Numbered from the stretch's first letter, positions 54,609 to 63,156 are shown. The stretch is 64,000 nucleotides of DNA from Cryobacterium sp. M96 (GCF_002929845.1 NZ_PJJS01000045.1:1-64000); one strand, 5' to 3'. Notes: generated by a model from the letters alone, not told the origin. Numbers and translations are program-made.

Positions 54609-55526
54609 ATGAAACTCGTCTTCGCCGGCACGCCGCAGGCGGCCGTGCCCAGCCTGGGCGCCCTGGCTCAGTCCCACCACGACCTCGCGGCCGTGATCAC
54701 CCGGGCGGATGCCCCGTTCGGCCGCAAACGCGTGCTCACCCCCTCGCCGCTCGCGCGAGCCGCCGTCGAGAACGGGCTGCACGTGATCAAGGCCAATCGC
54801 CTCGACGAGGCCGCGACCGTGGAGATCGCCGCACTGCGACCCGACCTCGGCGTCATCGTCGCCTACGGCGGGCTCGTGCGTGAACCGCTCCTGTCGGTGC
54901 CCCGGCTCGGCTGGATCAACCTGCACTTCTCCCTGCTCCCGCGCTGGCGCGGTGCCGCTCCCGTGCAGCGCGCACTCATGGCCGGCGACGAGCAGACTGG
55001 TGCCGCCGTATTCCAGCTGGTTCCGGAACTCGACGCGGGCGCCGTGTTCGCGCAACTGACGCGGGCGATCGTCGAGGACGACACCGCGGGCAGCCTGTTG
55101 CGGGCGCTCAGCGACAGCGGCGCGCGTCTGCTGCTGCAGGTGATCGACGCCCTCGAAGCCGGCGGCGTCCAGGCGACCCCGCAGTCCGGTCCGGTCACCC
55201 TGGCCCCCAAGCTGACTCTTGCGGATGCCCGTATCGACTGGTCCGAACCGGCCGTCTCGGTGCGCAACCGGGTGCGCGGGGTCACCCCGGAGCCGGGCGC
55301 GTTCACGGTGCTCGGCGACGCCCGCCTCAAACTCCAGGGCGTTGCCCTGACCCAGGGATCCGAGCCGCAACCGGCCGGCCTGATCCGTGAGATCGACAAG
55401 AAAGTGCTGATTGGAACGGGGACCGAGCCGCTCGAGCTGGTCACCGTGCAACCGGCCGGAAAGACACAGATGAAGGCAATCGACTGGTGGCGCGGAGTGA
55501 ATTGGACGGAGGTTGTCGCCTCATGA
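54609..55526 (+). CDS. fmt: Methionyl-tRNA formyltransferase
   Basis: A 305-residue enzyme formylating initiator Met-tRNA. It begins MKLVFAGTPQAAVPSL. The catalytic region is WINLHFSLLPRWRGAAPVQRALMAGDEQTGAA with the conserved His and a later Asp in LVPELDAGAVFAQ. The C-terminal tRNA-binding domain has NRVRGVTPEPGAF. It follows priA without a gap and overlaps rsmB by four bases. No def gene is in the window. Confidence 0.96.
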   Translation: MKLVFAGTPQAAVPSLGALAQSHHDLAAVITRADAPFGRKRVLTPSPLARAAVENGLHVIKANRLDEAATVEIAALRPDLGVIVAYGGLVREPLLSVPRLGWINLHFSLLPRWRGAAPVQRALMAGDEQTGAAVFQLVPELDAGAVFAQLTRAIVEDDTAGSLLRALSDSGARLLLQVIDALEAGGVQATPQSGPVTLAPKLTLADARIDWSEPAVSVRNRVRGVTPEPGAFTVLGDARLKLQGVALTQGSEPQPAGLIREIDKKVLIGTGTEPLELVTVQPAGKTQMKAIDWWRGVNWTEVVAS

Positions 55527-56971
55527 GCGACGACCGTCGCCAGGGGCGAAAGAACGACGTCCGTGCTCAGGGCGGCCGCGGCCTGGAGCGCCCGCAGACC
55601 GACTTCGTGCAGCCGGCCCGGCGGGTGGCCTACGAGGTCATCGCCGCCGTGCGGGAATCAGACGCCTACGCGAACCTGCTGCTGCCCAGCCGCATCAAGC
55701 GGGCGGCGCTCAGCACCGCGGATGCCGCATTGGCCACCGAGCTGACCTACGGCACCCTGCGTATGCAGGGCTTCTACGACCGGGTGATCGCCGACGCGGC
55801 CGGTCGGCCCGTCACCGTGATCGACCCGGCCATCCTGGACGTGCTACGTCTCGGTGCGCACCAGTTGCTCGCCACCCGGGTGGCCACCCACGCCGCCGTG
55901 AACGAGTCCGTCGAACTCGCCCGTCAGGTGGGCTCCCGCGCCACCACCGGTTTCACCAACGGGGTGCTGCGCACCATCTCCCGCTCCAGCGCCGACGAGT
56001 GGCGCGAACGCGTGCTCACCGAAGCCACCAGTGATGATGACCGCCTTGCCGCGGAGCACTCACACCCGATCTGGGTGGTGCGGGCGTTCCGGCAGTCGCT
56101 GCGCCTCGAGGGCCGAGAGACCGAGCTCGAGGAGCTGCTGTCGGCCGACAATGCCGCGCCCAAGGTGAACATGGTCATTCTGCCCGGCCTCAGCAACACC
56201 GAAGACACCGACGGTCTCGGCGTTGCCAACGACTTCTCGCCCATCGGTTTTGTGCTGGCCGGCGGCGACCCCGTGCACCTGATGCAGGACAGCGGCGGAC
56301 GCCTTCGAGTGCAGGACGAGGGATCCCAGTTGGCGGCCCTCACGCTCAGTCGGGCCCGCCCGGTGGCGCCGGGAGAGCGTTGGCTCGACCTGTGCGCGGG
56401 CCCCGGCGGCAAGGCCTCCCTGCTTGCCTCCGAGGCGCTGGCCGGCGGGGCCAGCCTCGTCGCCAACGAGCTCGTCCCGGCCCGGGCCGCCCTCGTGCGT
56501 AAGGCGCTGGCCGCCGTGCCCGGAGAGGTGCCTGTCTGGGAGGAGGACGGCACCCGGTTCGGAGACGATCATCCGAAGGAGTTCGACCGGATCCTGCTGG
56601 ATGCTCCCTGCACCGGGCTCGGCGCGCTACGTCGGCGCCCGGAGGCCCGCTGGCGCAAGCAGCCCAAGGACGTCGCCGAGCTCTCCGATCTGCAGTCCGG
56701 GCTGATCCACGCGGCCCTTGGCGCGCTCAAGCCGGGCGGGGTGCTGGCCTACGTCACCTGCTCACCGCACATCGCGGAGACCCGCGGGATCGTGGCTACC
56801 GCGCTCAAGAGATGGGAGGGCCGTGTGCGCACTCTCGACACGGCATCCGTGCTGCAGGGGCTGAGCAGCTCCGAGCTCGACCTGCCCGGCGACGGGGGCA
56901 GCGTGCAACTGTGGCCGCATCGGCACGGCACTGACGCTATGTTCATCACCCTGCTCGAGCGCATGGAGTAG
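55523..56971 (+). CDS. rsmB: 16S rRNA m5C967 methyltransferase RsmB (Sun family)
   Basis: A 482-residue protein with an N-terminal NusB-like RNA-binding domain (about 30-165, with ARRVAYEVIAAVRESDAYANLLL) and a C-terminal SAM methyltransferase. The SAM site is WLDLCAGPGGKASLLAS. The catalytic cysteines are in LLDAPCTGLGALRRRPE and AYVTCSPHIAETRG. The basic N-terminal extension (1-20) is common in Actinobacteria. ATG 55523 overlaps the fmt stop. A repeat-rich noncoding island follows directly. Confidence 0.95.
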   Translation: MSDDRRQGRKNDVRAQGGRGLERPQTDFVQPARRVAYEVIAAVRESDAYANLLLPSRIKRAALSTADAALATELTYGTLRMQGFYDRVIADAAGRPVTVIDPAILDVLRLGAHQLLATRVATHAAVNESVELARQVGSRATTGFTNGVLRTISRSSADEWRERVLTEATSDDDRLAAEHSHPIWVVRAFRQSLRLEGRETELEELLSADNAAPKVNMVILPGLSNTEDTDGLGVANDFSPIGFVLAGGDPVHLMQDSGGRLRVQDEGSQLAALTLSRARPVAPGERWLDLCAGPGGKASLLASEALAGGASLVANELVPARAALVRKALAAVPGEVPVWEEDGTRFGDDHPKEFDRILLDAPCTGLGALRRRPEARWRKQPKDVAELSDLQSGLIHAALGALKPGGVLAYVTCSPHIAETRGIVATALKRWEGRVRTLDTASVLQGLSSSELDLPGDGGSVQLWPHRHGTDAMFITLLERME

Positions 56972-56974
56972 CCC

Positions 56975-57049
56975 GCGCACCCGGACCCCGCGCACCCGGG
57001 CCCGGCACATTCGGGCCCGGCGCACCCGGACCCGGCGCATTCGGGCCCC
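56975..57049. repeat. Five tandem 15-bp GC-rich repeats
   Basis: Five units of GCGCACCCGGACCCC type, at 56975-56989, 56990-57004, 57005-57019, 57020-57034 and 57035-57049, start three bases after the rsmB stop. Units differ by a CCC/TTC and an A/G alternation. No coding function is apparent. Confidence 0.85.
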
Positions 57050-57060
57050 GGCCTCGACCC

Positions 57061-57082
57061 AATCTGACGGAGATTCTGGCTC
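57061..57082. repeat. Half-copy of the EcoRI-arm inverted-repeat element
   Basis: AATCTGACGGAGATTCTGGC shares TGACGGAGATTCTGG-type sequence with the left arm of the 57563 element (CGACGGAGATTCTGG). No matching right arm is found within 100 bases, so it looks like a solitary degraded arm. Confidence 0.45.
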
Positions 57083-57124
57083 CCCTGGTTCTTCCGTGAG
57101 CATGGCCCGGCCGAGCCCTCGCGT

Positions 57125-57230
57125 GTGGCTAAGGCAGGACATCCGTCCCGCGCGTTCACCGGTGCCGCGAATCAGTGAGGCACCGGGGTAGATATCCAAC
57201 CCGGCCGGCGGGATCTCCTGAGTTGACCAC
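57125..57230. repeat. 106-bp inverted-repeat element, copy 1
   Basis: The left arm 57125-57147 (GTGGCTAAGGCAGGACATCC and three more bases) is complementary in orientation to the right arm 57211-57230, whose reverse reads GTGGTCAACTCAGGAGATCC. An inner 8-bp stem, CCGGTGCC (57159-57166) / GGCACCGG (57179-57186), lies between. The outer length of 106 bases equals that of copy 2. Confidence 0.65.
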
Positions 57231-57388
57231 GACACTCGCGAATGCGCAGCGGTTCTTGCGCGGGCGGGGCGAGTGCCCGTCCCGCCCGACGGCAACCGGT
57301 GGATGCGTCGTTCCTGCGGCTGCGGCTCTGCCTCGGCCAGCCGGCATGCGGGCGGGCGGACGTCGCCCCGGCCGCGCCCGCGCGTCGC

Positions 57389-57494
57389 GTGGACAACTCA
57401 GGACATCCGTCGTCCGGGCTGCCCAGCCGCCGCGGACCAGTACGGGACCAGTTCGGATGCCGGTGTAGCCGGACGGACCTCCTGCGTTAGCCAC
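57389..57494. repeat. 106-bp inverted-repeat element, copy 2
   Basis: The left arm 57389-57411 (GTGGACAACTCAGGACATCC and three more bases) pairs in orientation with 57472-57494, whose reverse begins GTGGCTAACGCAGGAGGTCC. Arms are related to those of copy 1 (shared GTGG, AA, CAGGA and TCC positions); the centre is unrelated. Confidence 0.65.
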
Positions 57495-57562
57495 AACCCG
57501 CGCCGAATCTGCTGCAGGGCTTGTGAGGTCCAGGCACTCGCATCCTTTTCCGTCGCAGCCCC

Positions 57563-57647
57563 AACGAATTCGACGGAGATTCTGGTTGAAAACTACTTTT
57601 TTGAAAGGTTCTCGGCCCATTTCGGCAAAATCTCCGTCGAATTCGTT
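57563..57647. repeat. 85-bp inverted-repeat element, copy B
   Basis: Arms of 22 bp (57563-57584 and 57626-57647) match with one mismatch and are the same sequence as the arms at 34560-34640, extended by two bases. The centre is again exactly 41 bases, but with unrelated, A/T-richer sequence. It lies about 80 bases upstream of rpe. Confidence 0.85.
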
Positions 57648-57718
57648 CGGGACGGGATCGCTCCAGGGCCTTGGACTCGACCGGCAGGGGACTTTCGAGC
57701 CGCCGGGGCTCGCCGCAG

Positions 57719-57724
57719 TAGGGT
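57719..57724 (+). promoter_or_regulatory. -10 element of rpe (leaderless type)
   Basis: TAGGGT ends six bases before the rpe ATG. The six bases GAAGGC are too close to the ATG to serve as an efficient ribosome binding site. Confidence 0.5.
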
Positions 57725-57730
57725 GAAGGC

Positions 57731-58399
57731 ATGGTCACCCGGATTAACCCCAGCATTCTCGCCGCCGACTTCGCCAATCTCGAACGGGACCTGGGGCGCA
57801 TCCGCACCGCCGACCTGGTGCACGTCGACATCATGGACAACCATTTTGTACCGAATCTGACGTTCGGACCGCCCGTCGTCGACCGCCTCGCCCAGGTCTC
57901 CCCGCTGCCCTTCGACCTGCACCTGATGATCGAGAACCCGGAGCGTTGGGCGCTCGGCTACGCCGAAGCCGGCGCGTTCTCGGTCACCTTCCACGCGGAG
58001 GCCACGACCAACCCGGTCGGCCTGGCCCGCAAGCTGCGCTCGATCGGCGCCCGGGCCGGCATCGCCCTCAAGCCCGGCACGGCCATCGAGCCCTACCTCG
58101 AGCTTCTGCCCGAATTCGACCAGGTGCTCGTGATGACCGTCGAACCCGGCTTCGGGGGGCAGAGCTTCATGCCCTCCACCATGCGCAAGCTCCGCACCCT
58201 GTCGGAGGCCGTGAAGAAGTCCGGCCTGGACGTCTGGCTGCAGGTCGACGGCGGCATCACCGAGGACACCATCGTCATCGCCGCCGAGGCCGGGGCGAAC
58301 ACGTTCGTCGTCGGCTCCAGCGTGTTCAACGCCGCGGACCCGGCGAAGCAGATCGCCCTGTTGCGCGCCGCCGCGACCGAACACCAGCACGCGCACTAG
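57731..58399 (+). CDS. rpe: Ribulose-phosphate 3-epimerase
   Basis: A 222-residue TIM-barrel enzyme interconverting ribulose 5-phosphate and xylulose 5-phosphate in the pentose phosphate pathway. Metal ligands and catalytic Asp appear in NPSILAADFANLE, HVDIMDNHFVPNLTFGPPVV and DLHLMIENPE. The second catalytic Asp is in WLQVDGGITEDT, and the phosphate loop is FVVGSSVFN. Standard length. It starts the his/trp-containing region. Confidence 0.97.
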   Translation: MVTRINPSILAADFANLERDLGRIRTADLVHVDIMDNHFVPNLTFGPPVVDRLAQVSPLPFDLHLMIENPERWALGYAEAGAFSVTFHAEATTNPVGLARKLRSIGARAGIALKPGTAIEPYLELLPEFDQVLVMTVEPGFGGQSFMPSTMRKLRTLSEAVKKSGLDVWLQVDGGITEDTIVIAAEAGANTFVVGSSVFNAADPAKQIALLRAAATEHQHAH

Positions 58400-58405
58400 T
58401 ACCCT
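58400..58405 (+). promoter_or_regulatory. -10 element of hisE (leaderless type)
   Basis: TACCCT lies directly after the rpe stop and ends six bases before the hisE GTG. Confidence 0.45.
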
Positions 58406-58411
58406 AGTCAG

Positions 58412-58675
58412 GTGAAGACTTTTGACGACCTGTTCGCTGAACTGAGCGACAAGGCACGGACCCGCCCCGACGGTTCGGGGACCGTGCGCGAACTCGACGC
58501 CGGCGTACATGCCATCGGCAAGAAGATCGTCGAAGAAGCCGCCGAGGTCTGGATGGCCGCCGAGTTCCAGAGCGACGACGAAACCGCCGCCGAGATGAGC
58601 CAGCTGCTGTACCACGTACAGGTGATGATGCTGGCGAAGGGGCTGACCCCCGCCGACCTGTACCGCCATCTGTGA
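58412..58675 (+). CDS. hisE: Phosphoribosyl-ATP pyrophosphatase
   Basis: An 87-residue all-alpha MazG-fold enzyme for the second step of histidine synthesis. It begins [24 protein letters not shown] and has the metal-binding [12 protein letters not shown] and [17 protein letters not shown], both conserved. In this genome HisE and HisI are separate proteins. GTG at 58412 has no ribosome binding site but a close -10. Confidence 0.96.
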   Translation: MKTFDDLFAELSDKARTRPDGSGTVRELDAGVHAIGKKIVEEAAEVWMAAEFQSDDETAAEMSQLLYHVQVMMLAKGLTPADLYRHL

Positions 58676-58753
58676 CGCGTCATCAGAGAGACTCCACCCG
58701 GTTGACCCCGTGAGACCTGTTCGCCAGAACCTGAAGACGCAGAGAGTGCCCAA

Positions 58754-59593
58754 ATGCTGAGAATTGCCGTGCCCAACAAGGGCTCGTTGTCCGAAACCGC
58801 CGCGCAGATGCTGTTCGAGGCCGGCTACACCGGCCGCCGCGACCCGCGCGACCTCGTCGTCGCCGACCCCCGCAACGACGTGGAGTTCTTCTACTTGCGT
58901 CCCCGCGACATCGCCACCTATGTGGGCTCCGGAGCCCTCGACGTGGGAATCACCGGGCGCGACCTGCTGCTCGACTCGGGCTCCACCGCCCAGGAGATCG
59001 CCAGCCTCGACTTCGGCGACTCCACCTTCCGCTTCGCCGGCCCCGCAGGCCGCTTCACCGACCTGGCCGACCTGTCCGGCCATCGCGTCGCCACCAGCTA
59101 CCCCGGACTGGTCGAGGCCTTCCTCGCCGAGCACGACGTCAGCGTGACACTGGTCACCCTCGACGGCGCGGTCGAGTCAGCCGTTCAGCTCGGCGTGGCG
59201 GATGCCGTCGCCGACGTCGTCTCCACCGGCTCCACGCTGCGCAAAGCCGGCCTCGAGATCTTCGGCCCGGTCATCCTGCAGTCCACGGCCGTGCTGATCA
59301 GCTCCGAGAACGACAAGCCCGGCATCGCGACCCTCCTGCGCCGCTTGCAGGGCGTGCTCGTGGCCCGCCAGTACGTGCTGATGGACTACGACATCCCGCA
59401 GACGCTCCTCGACGACGCCTGCCTGCTGGCGCCCGGCATCGAGTCGCCCACCGTATCGTCCCTGCACGACCCGGAATGGGTTGCCGTGCGTGTGATGATC
59501 TCGCGCCTGAACACGAACCATGTCATGGACGCCCTCTACGAGCTCGGGGCGCGCGCCATCCTGATCAGCTCCATTCACAACGCCCGCTTGTAA
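58754..59593 (+). CDS. hisG: ATP phosphoribosyltransferase (long form)
   Basis: A 279-residue first enzyme of histidine synthesis. It begins [20 protein letters not shown]. The PRPP loop is in [18 protein letters not shown]. The C-terminal 75 residues form the ACT-like HisG_C domain that mediates feedback inhibition by histidine in long-form enzymes. It lies 78 bases after hisE. Confidence 0.97.
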   Translation: MLRIAVPNKGSLSETAAQMLFEAGYTGRRDPRDLVVADPRNDVEFFYLRPRDIATYVGSGALDVGITGRDLLLDSGSTAQEIASLDFGDSTFRFAGPAGRFTDLADLSGHRVATSYPGLVEAFLAEHDVSVTLVTLDGAVESAVQLGVADAVADVVSTGSTLRKAGLEIFGPVILQSTAVLISSENDKPGIATLLRRLQGVLVARQYVLMDYDIPQTLLDDACLLAPGIESPTVSSLHDPEWVAVRVMISRLNTNHVMDALYELGARAILISSIHNARL

Positions 59594-59644
59594 CGGGCTG
59601 ACCGGCGGTACCCAGATGCGGCGACACACAATGGAGGCACAATC

Positions 59645-60406
59645 GTGAGTCTTTCGGTGCGGGTCATACCCTGCCTCGACGTGGCCGACGGCCGCGTGGT
59701 CAAGGGCGTGAACTTCCAGAATCTGCGAGACGCGGGCGATCCGGTCGAACTCGCCCGCCGGTACTACGAGCAGGGAGCCGACGAACTCACCTTCCTCGAT
59801 GTGACCGCCACGGTGGACAACCGTGCCACCACCTATGACGTCGTGCGCGCCACCGCAGAGCAGGTCTTCATCCCGCTTACGGTAGGCGGCGGCATCCGCA
59901 CGGTCGAGGACGTGTCCCGGCTGCAGGCCAGTGGTGCCGACAAGGTCGGAGTCAACAGCGCCGCCATCAAGCGGCCCGCCCTGATCGGCGAGATCGCCGA
60001 CCGGTTCGGCTCCCAGGTACTCGTGCTCTCGCTTGATGTGAAGCGTAGCGGGCGCACCGAGTCCGGCTTCGTCGTCACCACCCACGGTGGCCGCACCGAA
60101 ACCGACCTGGACGCTCTCGCCTGGGCGCAGACGGCCGTCGGGCTGGGGGTCGGCGAGCTGCTCGTCAACTCCATCGACGCCGACGGCACGAAGGCGGGCT
60201 TCGACGTCGAACTCATCACGCTGATGCGCGCCCTGAGCACCGTTCCGGTGATCGCCTCCGGCGGCGCCGGCCGGGTCGAGGATTTTCCCCCGGCCATCGC
60301 GGCGGGGGCGGATGCCGTGCTCGCGGCATCCGTGTTCCACAGCGGCCAGCTGACCGTCGGCGACATCAAGGCGGAGCTCCGGCACGCCGGAATGCCCGTG
60401 CGCTGA
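59645..60406 (+). CDS. hisF: Imidazole glycerol phosphate synthase cyclase subunit
   Basis: A 253-residue TIM-barrel enzyme. The catalytic Asp residues are in [18 protein letters not shown] and [19 protein letters not shown]. Phosphate sites are [10 protein letters not shown] and [11 protein letters not shown]. It works with HisH, which is not in the window. GTG 59645 with GGAGG upstream is the start. Confidence 0.97.
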   Translation: MSLSVRVIPCLDVADGRVVKGVNFQNLRDAGDPVELARRYYEQGADELTFLDVTATVDNRATTYDVVRATAEQVFIPLTVGGGIRTVEDVSRLQASGADKVGVNSAAIKRPALIGEIADRFGSQVLVLSLDVKRSGRTESGFVVTTHGGRTETDLDALAWAQTAVGLGVGELLVNSIDADGTKAGFDVELITLMRALSTVPVIASGGAGRVEDFPPAIAAGADAVLAASVFHSGQLTVGDIKAELRHAGMPVR

Positions 60407-60444
60407 TGATGCTGTGCCTTACCCGACCCGAAACGGCTCCGTAA

Positions 60445-60864
60445 ATGACCGATGTACTCTCCACCCTCGACGACGCCCTGGCCAGGGCCGTCTTCAACTC
60501 CGACGGCCTGCTGCCGGCGGTGATCCAGCAGTGGGACACCGGTGAGGTGCTCATGCTCGGCTGGATGAACCGGGAAGCGCTGCGCCGCACGCTCACCGAG
60601 GGGCGCGTGACGTTTTGGTCGCGCAGTCGCCAGGAATTCTGGCGCAAGGGCGACATCTCCGGCCACGGCCAGTATGTGAAGTCCGCCGCGCTCGACTGTG
60701 ACGCGGACACCCTCCTGGTGCAGGCGGACCAGGTCGCAGCAGCCTGCCACACCGGCTCCCGCACCTGTTTCGACGGGCGCGGCATCGAGGTCGTGACCGG
60801 CGCCCGCCCCGCGGCACCCGACGTGGCAGCAGACCGGGCAACCACCCAAAAACCGAAGGACTGA
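60445..60864 (+). CDS. hisI: Phosphoribosyl-AMP cyclohydrolase
   Basis: A 139-residue zinc enzyme of the third histidine step. Signatures are TGEVLMLGWMNREALRRTL, TFWSRSRQEFWRKGDISGHGQYV, the metal site DCDADTLLVQADQ, and ACHTGSRTCF with zinc cysteines. The stop is two bases before trpE, so his and trp genes share a transcript. Confidence 0.97.
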   Translation: MTDVLSTLDDALARAVFNSDGLLPAVIQQWDTGEVLMLGWMNREALRRTLTEGRVTFWSRSRQEFWRKGDISGHGQYVKSAALDCDADTLLVQADQVAAACHTGSRTCFDGRGIEVVTGARPAAPDVAADRATTQKPKD

Positions 60865-60866
60865 CC

Positions 60867-62408
60867 ATGGCACCGAACAGCTCCGGCCCAGCCCCGACGA
60901 CCACCGCCGGGCAGTTCGCGCTCCAGATCGACGACCACCGGGTGTTCCCCGTGGTGCGCGAACTCTTCGCCGACGGCGAAACCCCGGTGGGCATCTACCG
61001 CAAGCTCGCTGCCGGCCAGCCCGGTAGCTTTCTGCTCGAGTCCGCCGAGCAGGGCGGCATTTGGTCGCGGTTCTCGTTCGTGGGCGTGTCCTCGTTCGGC
61101 GTGCTCACCCAGCAGGGCGACGAGGCCCGCTGGCTCGACTATGGCCTCTCGGCTGAGCGCGCCCTCGGCGACGCCACCGGCCTCGGCCCGCTGGCGGCTC
61201 TCGCGGCCCTCCACGAACGCTGGGAAACCCCGCGGATGCCCGGCCACCCACCCCTGACCGGCGGCCTCGTCGGATTCATCGGCTGGGAGGCGATCCGCCA
61301 GATCGAGCGCCTGCCGAATCGCCCGCCGGCGGACTACGACGTGCCGGGCCAGGCCTTCAGCTTCGTGGCCGACCTCGTCGTGATCGACCACAAATTCGGC
61401 ACCGTGCAGCTCATTGCCAACGTTCTCAACGACGGCCACGACGAACCGGATGCCCTCTGGGCGGCCGCCCAGGACCGGCTCGACGCCCTGCAGGCTCGCC
61501 TGGCCGAGCCCTCCGAGACCTGGCTCGCAGAGGTCGACCTCGCCACGCCCGCCTCCCCGACGAACCGCACCCGACGTGAGGACTTCCTCGCCGCTGTCGA
61601 CGTCGCCAAGGAGCACATCGTCGACGGTGACGTGTTCCAGGTGGTCGTCTCCCAGCGGTTCGACCAGGAGTGCACGGCGGACCCCATCGACGTCTACCGG
61701 GTGCTGCGCAGCCTCAACCCGTCGCCCTACATGTACCTGCTGAGCCTGGAATCGCCGGAGAAGGAGACTTACTGGATCGTGGGCTCCTCCCCGGAGGCCT
61801 TGGTGAAGGTGCAGAACGACCGCGTGTTCACGCATCCGATCGCGGGCTCGAAGCCGCGCGGCACGACCCCGGAGGCCGACGCCGACTTCGAAGCCGAGCT
61901 CGCGGGCGACGCCAAGGAACGCGCCGAGCATCTGATGCTCGTGGACCTGGCCCGCAACGACCTGCTCAAGGTGTGTGCACCCGGCTCGGTCGAGGTGACC
62001 GAGTTCATGCGCATCGAGCGGTTCAGCCACATCATGCACCTCGTCTCCTCGGTGGAGGGGAACCTGCTGCCGGGCCGGTCCGCGATCGACGTCTTCCGCG
62101 CCACGTTCCCGGCCGGCACTCTCTCCGGGGCCCCGAAACCGCGCGCCCTCGAGATCATCGACGCGCTCGAGCCCGCGCAGCGCGGCGTGTACGGGGGGGT
62201 GGTCGGCTACTTCGGGTTCGCCGGGGACGCGGACCTGGCCATAGCCATTCGGACCGCAACGATCATGAATGGCGTCGCCCGCGTGCAGGCCGGCGGCGGC
62301 CTCGTCGCGGACTCCGACCCGGCGTCGGAATACCAGGAGTCGCAGAACAAGGCCGCGGCGCCCCTTCGCGCAGTCGCGGTCGCGAACGCCATGAAGCGGG
62401 TGCGCTAG
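60867..62408 (+). CDS. trpE: Anthranilate synthase component I
   Basis: A 513-residue enzyme starting tryptophan synthesis from chorismate. The tryptophan-inhibition element is LLESAEQGGIWSRFSFVG. The catalytic part contains DIVDGDVFQVVVSQRF-type sequence, PIAGSKPRG, DLARNDLLKVC and TFPAGTLSGAPKPRALEIIDALEP. ATG 60867 follows hisI by two bases. No leader peptide or attenuator fits in that gap. The glutaminase TrpG gene is not seen here. Confidence 0.97.
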   Translation: MAPNSSGPAPTTTAGQFALQIDDHRVFPVVRELFADGETPVGIYRKLAAGQPGSFLLESAEQGGIWSRFSFVGVSSFGVLTQQGDEARWLDYGLSAERALGDATGLGPLAALAALHERWETPRMPGHPPLTGGLVGFIGWEAIRQIERLPNRPPADYDVPGQAFSFVADLVVIDHKFGTVQLIANVLNDGHDEPDALWAAAQDRLDALQARLAEPSETWLAEVDLATPASPTNRTRREDFLAAVDVAKEHIVDGDVFQVVVSQRFDQECTADPIDVYRVLRSLNPSPYMYLLSLESPEKETYWIVGSSPEALVKVQNDRVFTHPIAGSKPRGTTPEADADFEAELAGDAKERAEHLMLVDLARNDLLKVCAPGSVEVTEFMRIERFSHIMHLVSSVEGNLLPGRSAIDVFRATFPAGTLSGAPKPRALEIIDALEPAQRGVYGGVVGYFGFAGDADLAIAIRTATIMNGVARVQAGGGLVADSDPASEYQESQNKAAAPLRAVAVANAMKRVR

Positions 62409-63056
62409 GTGGCATCCGCACGGCGCCTCAAGCTCGGGCACATCCTCGTGGTGCTGGCGGCCAGCGGTCTGGCCCTGCTGGCCTGGACCCAGGTCTGGGT
62501 GAACGTCATCGTGGAGCAGTCCGGCTCGGCTGTGCACAGCCTCGAGGTGTCCGGCTCCACGGCCGCCCCCGGGGTGACAGCCCTTGCCCTCGCCGGACTG
62601 GCCCTCGCCGGCGCCCTGAGTATCGCCGGTCCCGTCATCCGGGTGGTCCTCGGCCTGCTTCAGGTTCTGCTCGGCTTCTCCGTGTGCCTTTCGGCTATTT
62701 TGGCCGTGACCGATCCGGCGGCGGCCAGTGCCGGCGCGGTCACCGATGCCACCGGAATCTCCGGCGCAGACTCGGTCGTCGACACCGTCGCCTCGGCGGC
62801 CGTGACCCCGTGGCCGTTCATCGCGCTGCTCGCCGGCGTGGTCATGGGCGGCGCCGGGGTCGGGGTGCTCGTCACGTCCCGGCGTTGGCCCGGACCGACG
62901 TCCCGCTACCAGGCCGTGCGATTCGAAGCGGCCGAGTCGGCCGAGTCGACGGATGCCGACGGTCCCGACGCCGCGGACGTTTCCGCACCCGAACGTGACG
63001 CCATCGACGACTGGGACGGGCTGAGCCGCGGCGAAGACCCCACCACCCCGCAGTGA
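62409..63056 (+). CDS. Trp biosynthesis-associated membrane protein
   Basis: A 215-residue protein with four predicted helices (about 13-31, 54-72, 75-98 and 133-156) and an acidic hydrophilic tail with DADGPDAADVSAPERD. It matches the actinobacterial family of membrane proteins found only next to trpE/trpC, including the N-terminal TQVWVNV and GSxxxPGVTALALAGLALAGALSI. Its function is unknown. GTG 62409 is directly after the trpE stop, so it is translated with trpE. Confidence 0.85.
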   Translation: MASARRLKLGHILVVLAASGLALLAWTQVWVNVIVEQSGSAVHSLEVSGSTAAPGVTALALAGLALAGALSIAGPVIRVVLGLLQVLLGFSVCLSAILAVTDPAAASAGAVTDATGISGADSVVDTVASAAVTPWPFIALLAGVVMGGAGVGVLVTSRRWPGPTSRYQAVRFEAAESAESTDADGPDAADVSAPERDAIDDWDGLSRGEDPTTPQ

Positions 63057-63156
63057 ATCGAGACCTGATTCCCGGTTTCACCTGGTGCGCTGGGGAGGCC
63101 GGGGAACCGTGGGGCCGCTAGACTTGACTTGTCCGTCAGCGCACAAGAGGAGAATC

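Noticed and set aside
56975-57049. CRISPR-like array
   Set aside because: Units are head-to-tail 15-mers without spacers, and no cas genes are in the window.
57172-57468. Arginine- and proline-rich open frames on both strands in the rsmB-rpe gap
   Set aside because: Low-complexity translations of GC-rich repeats with no ribosome binding sites and no homology I recognise.
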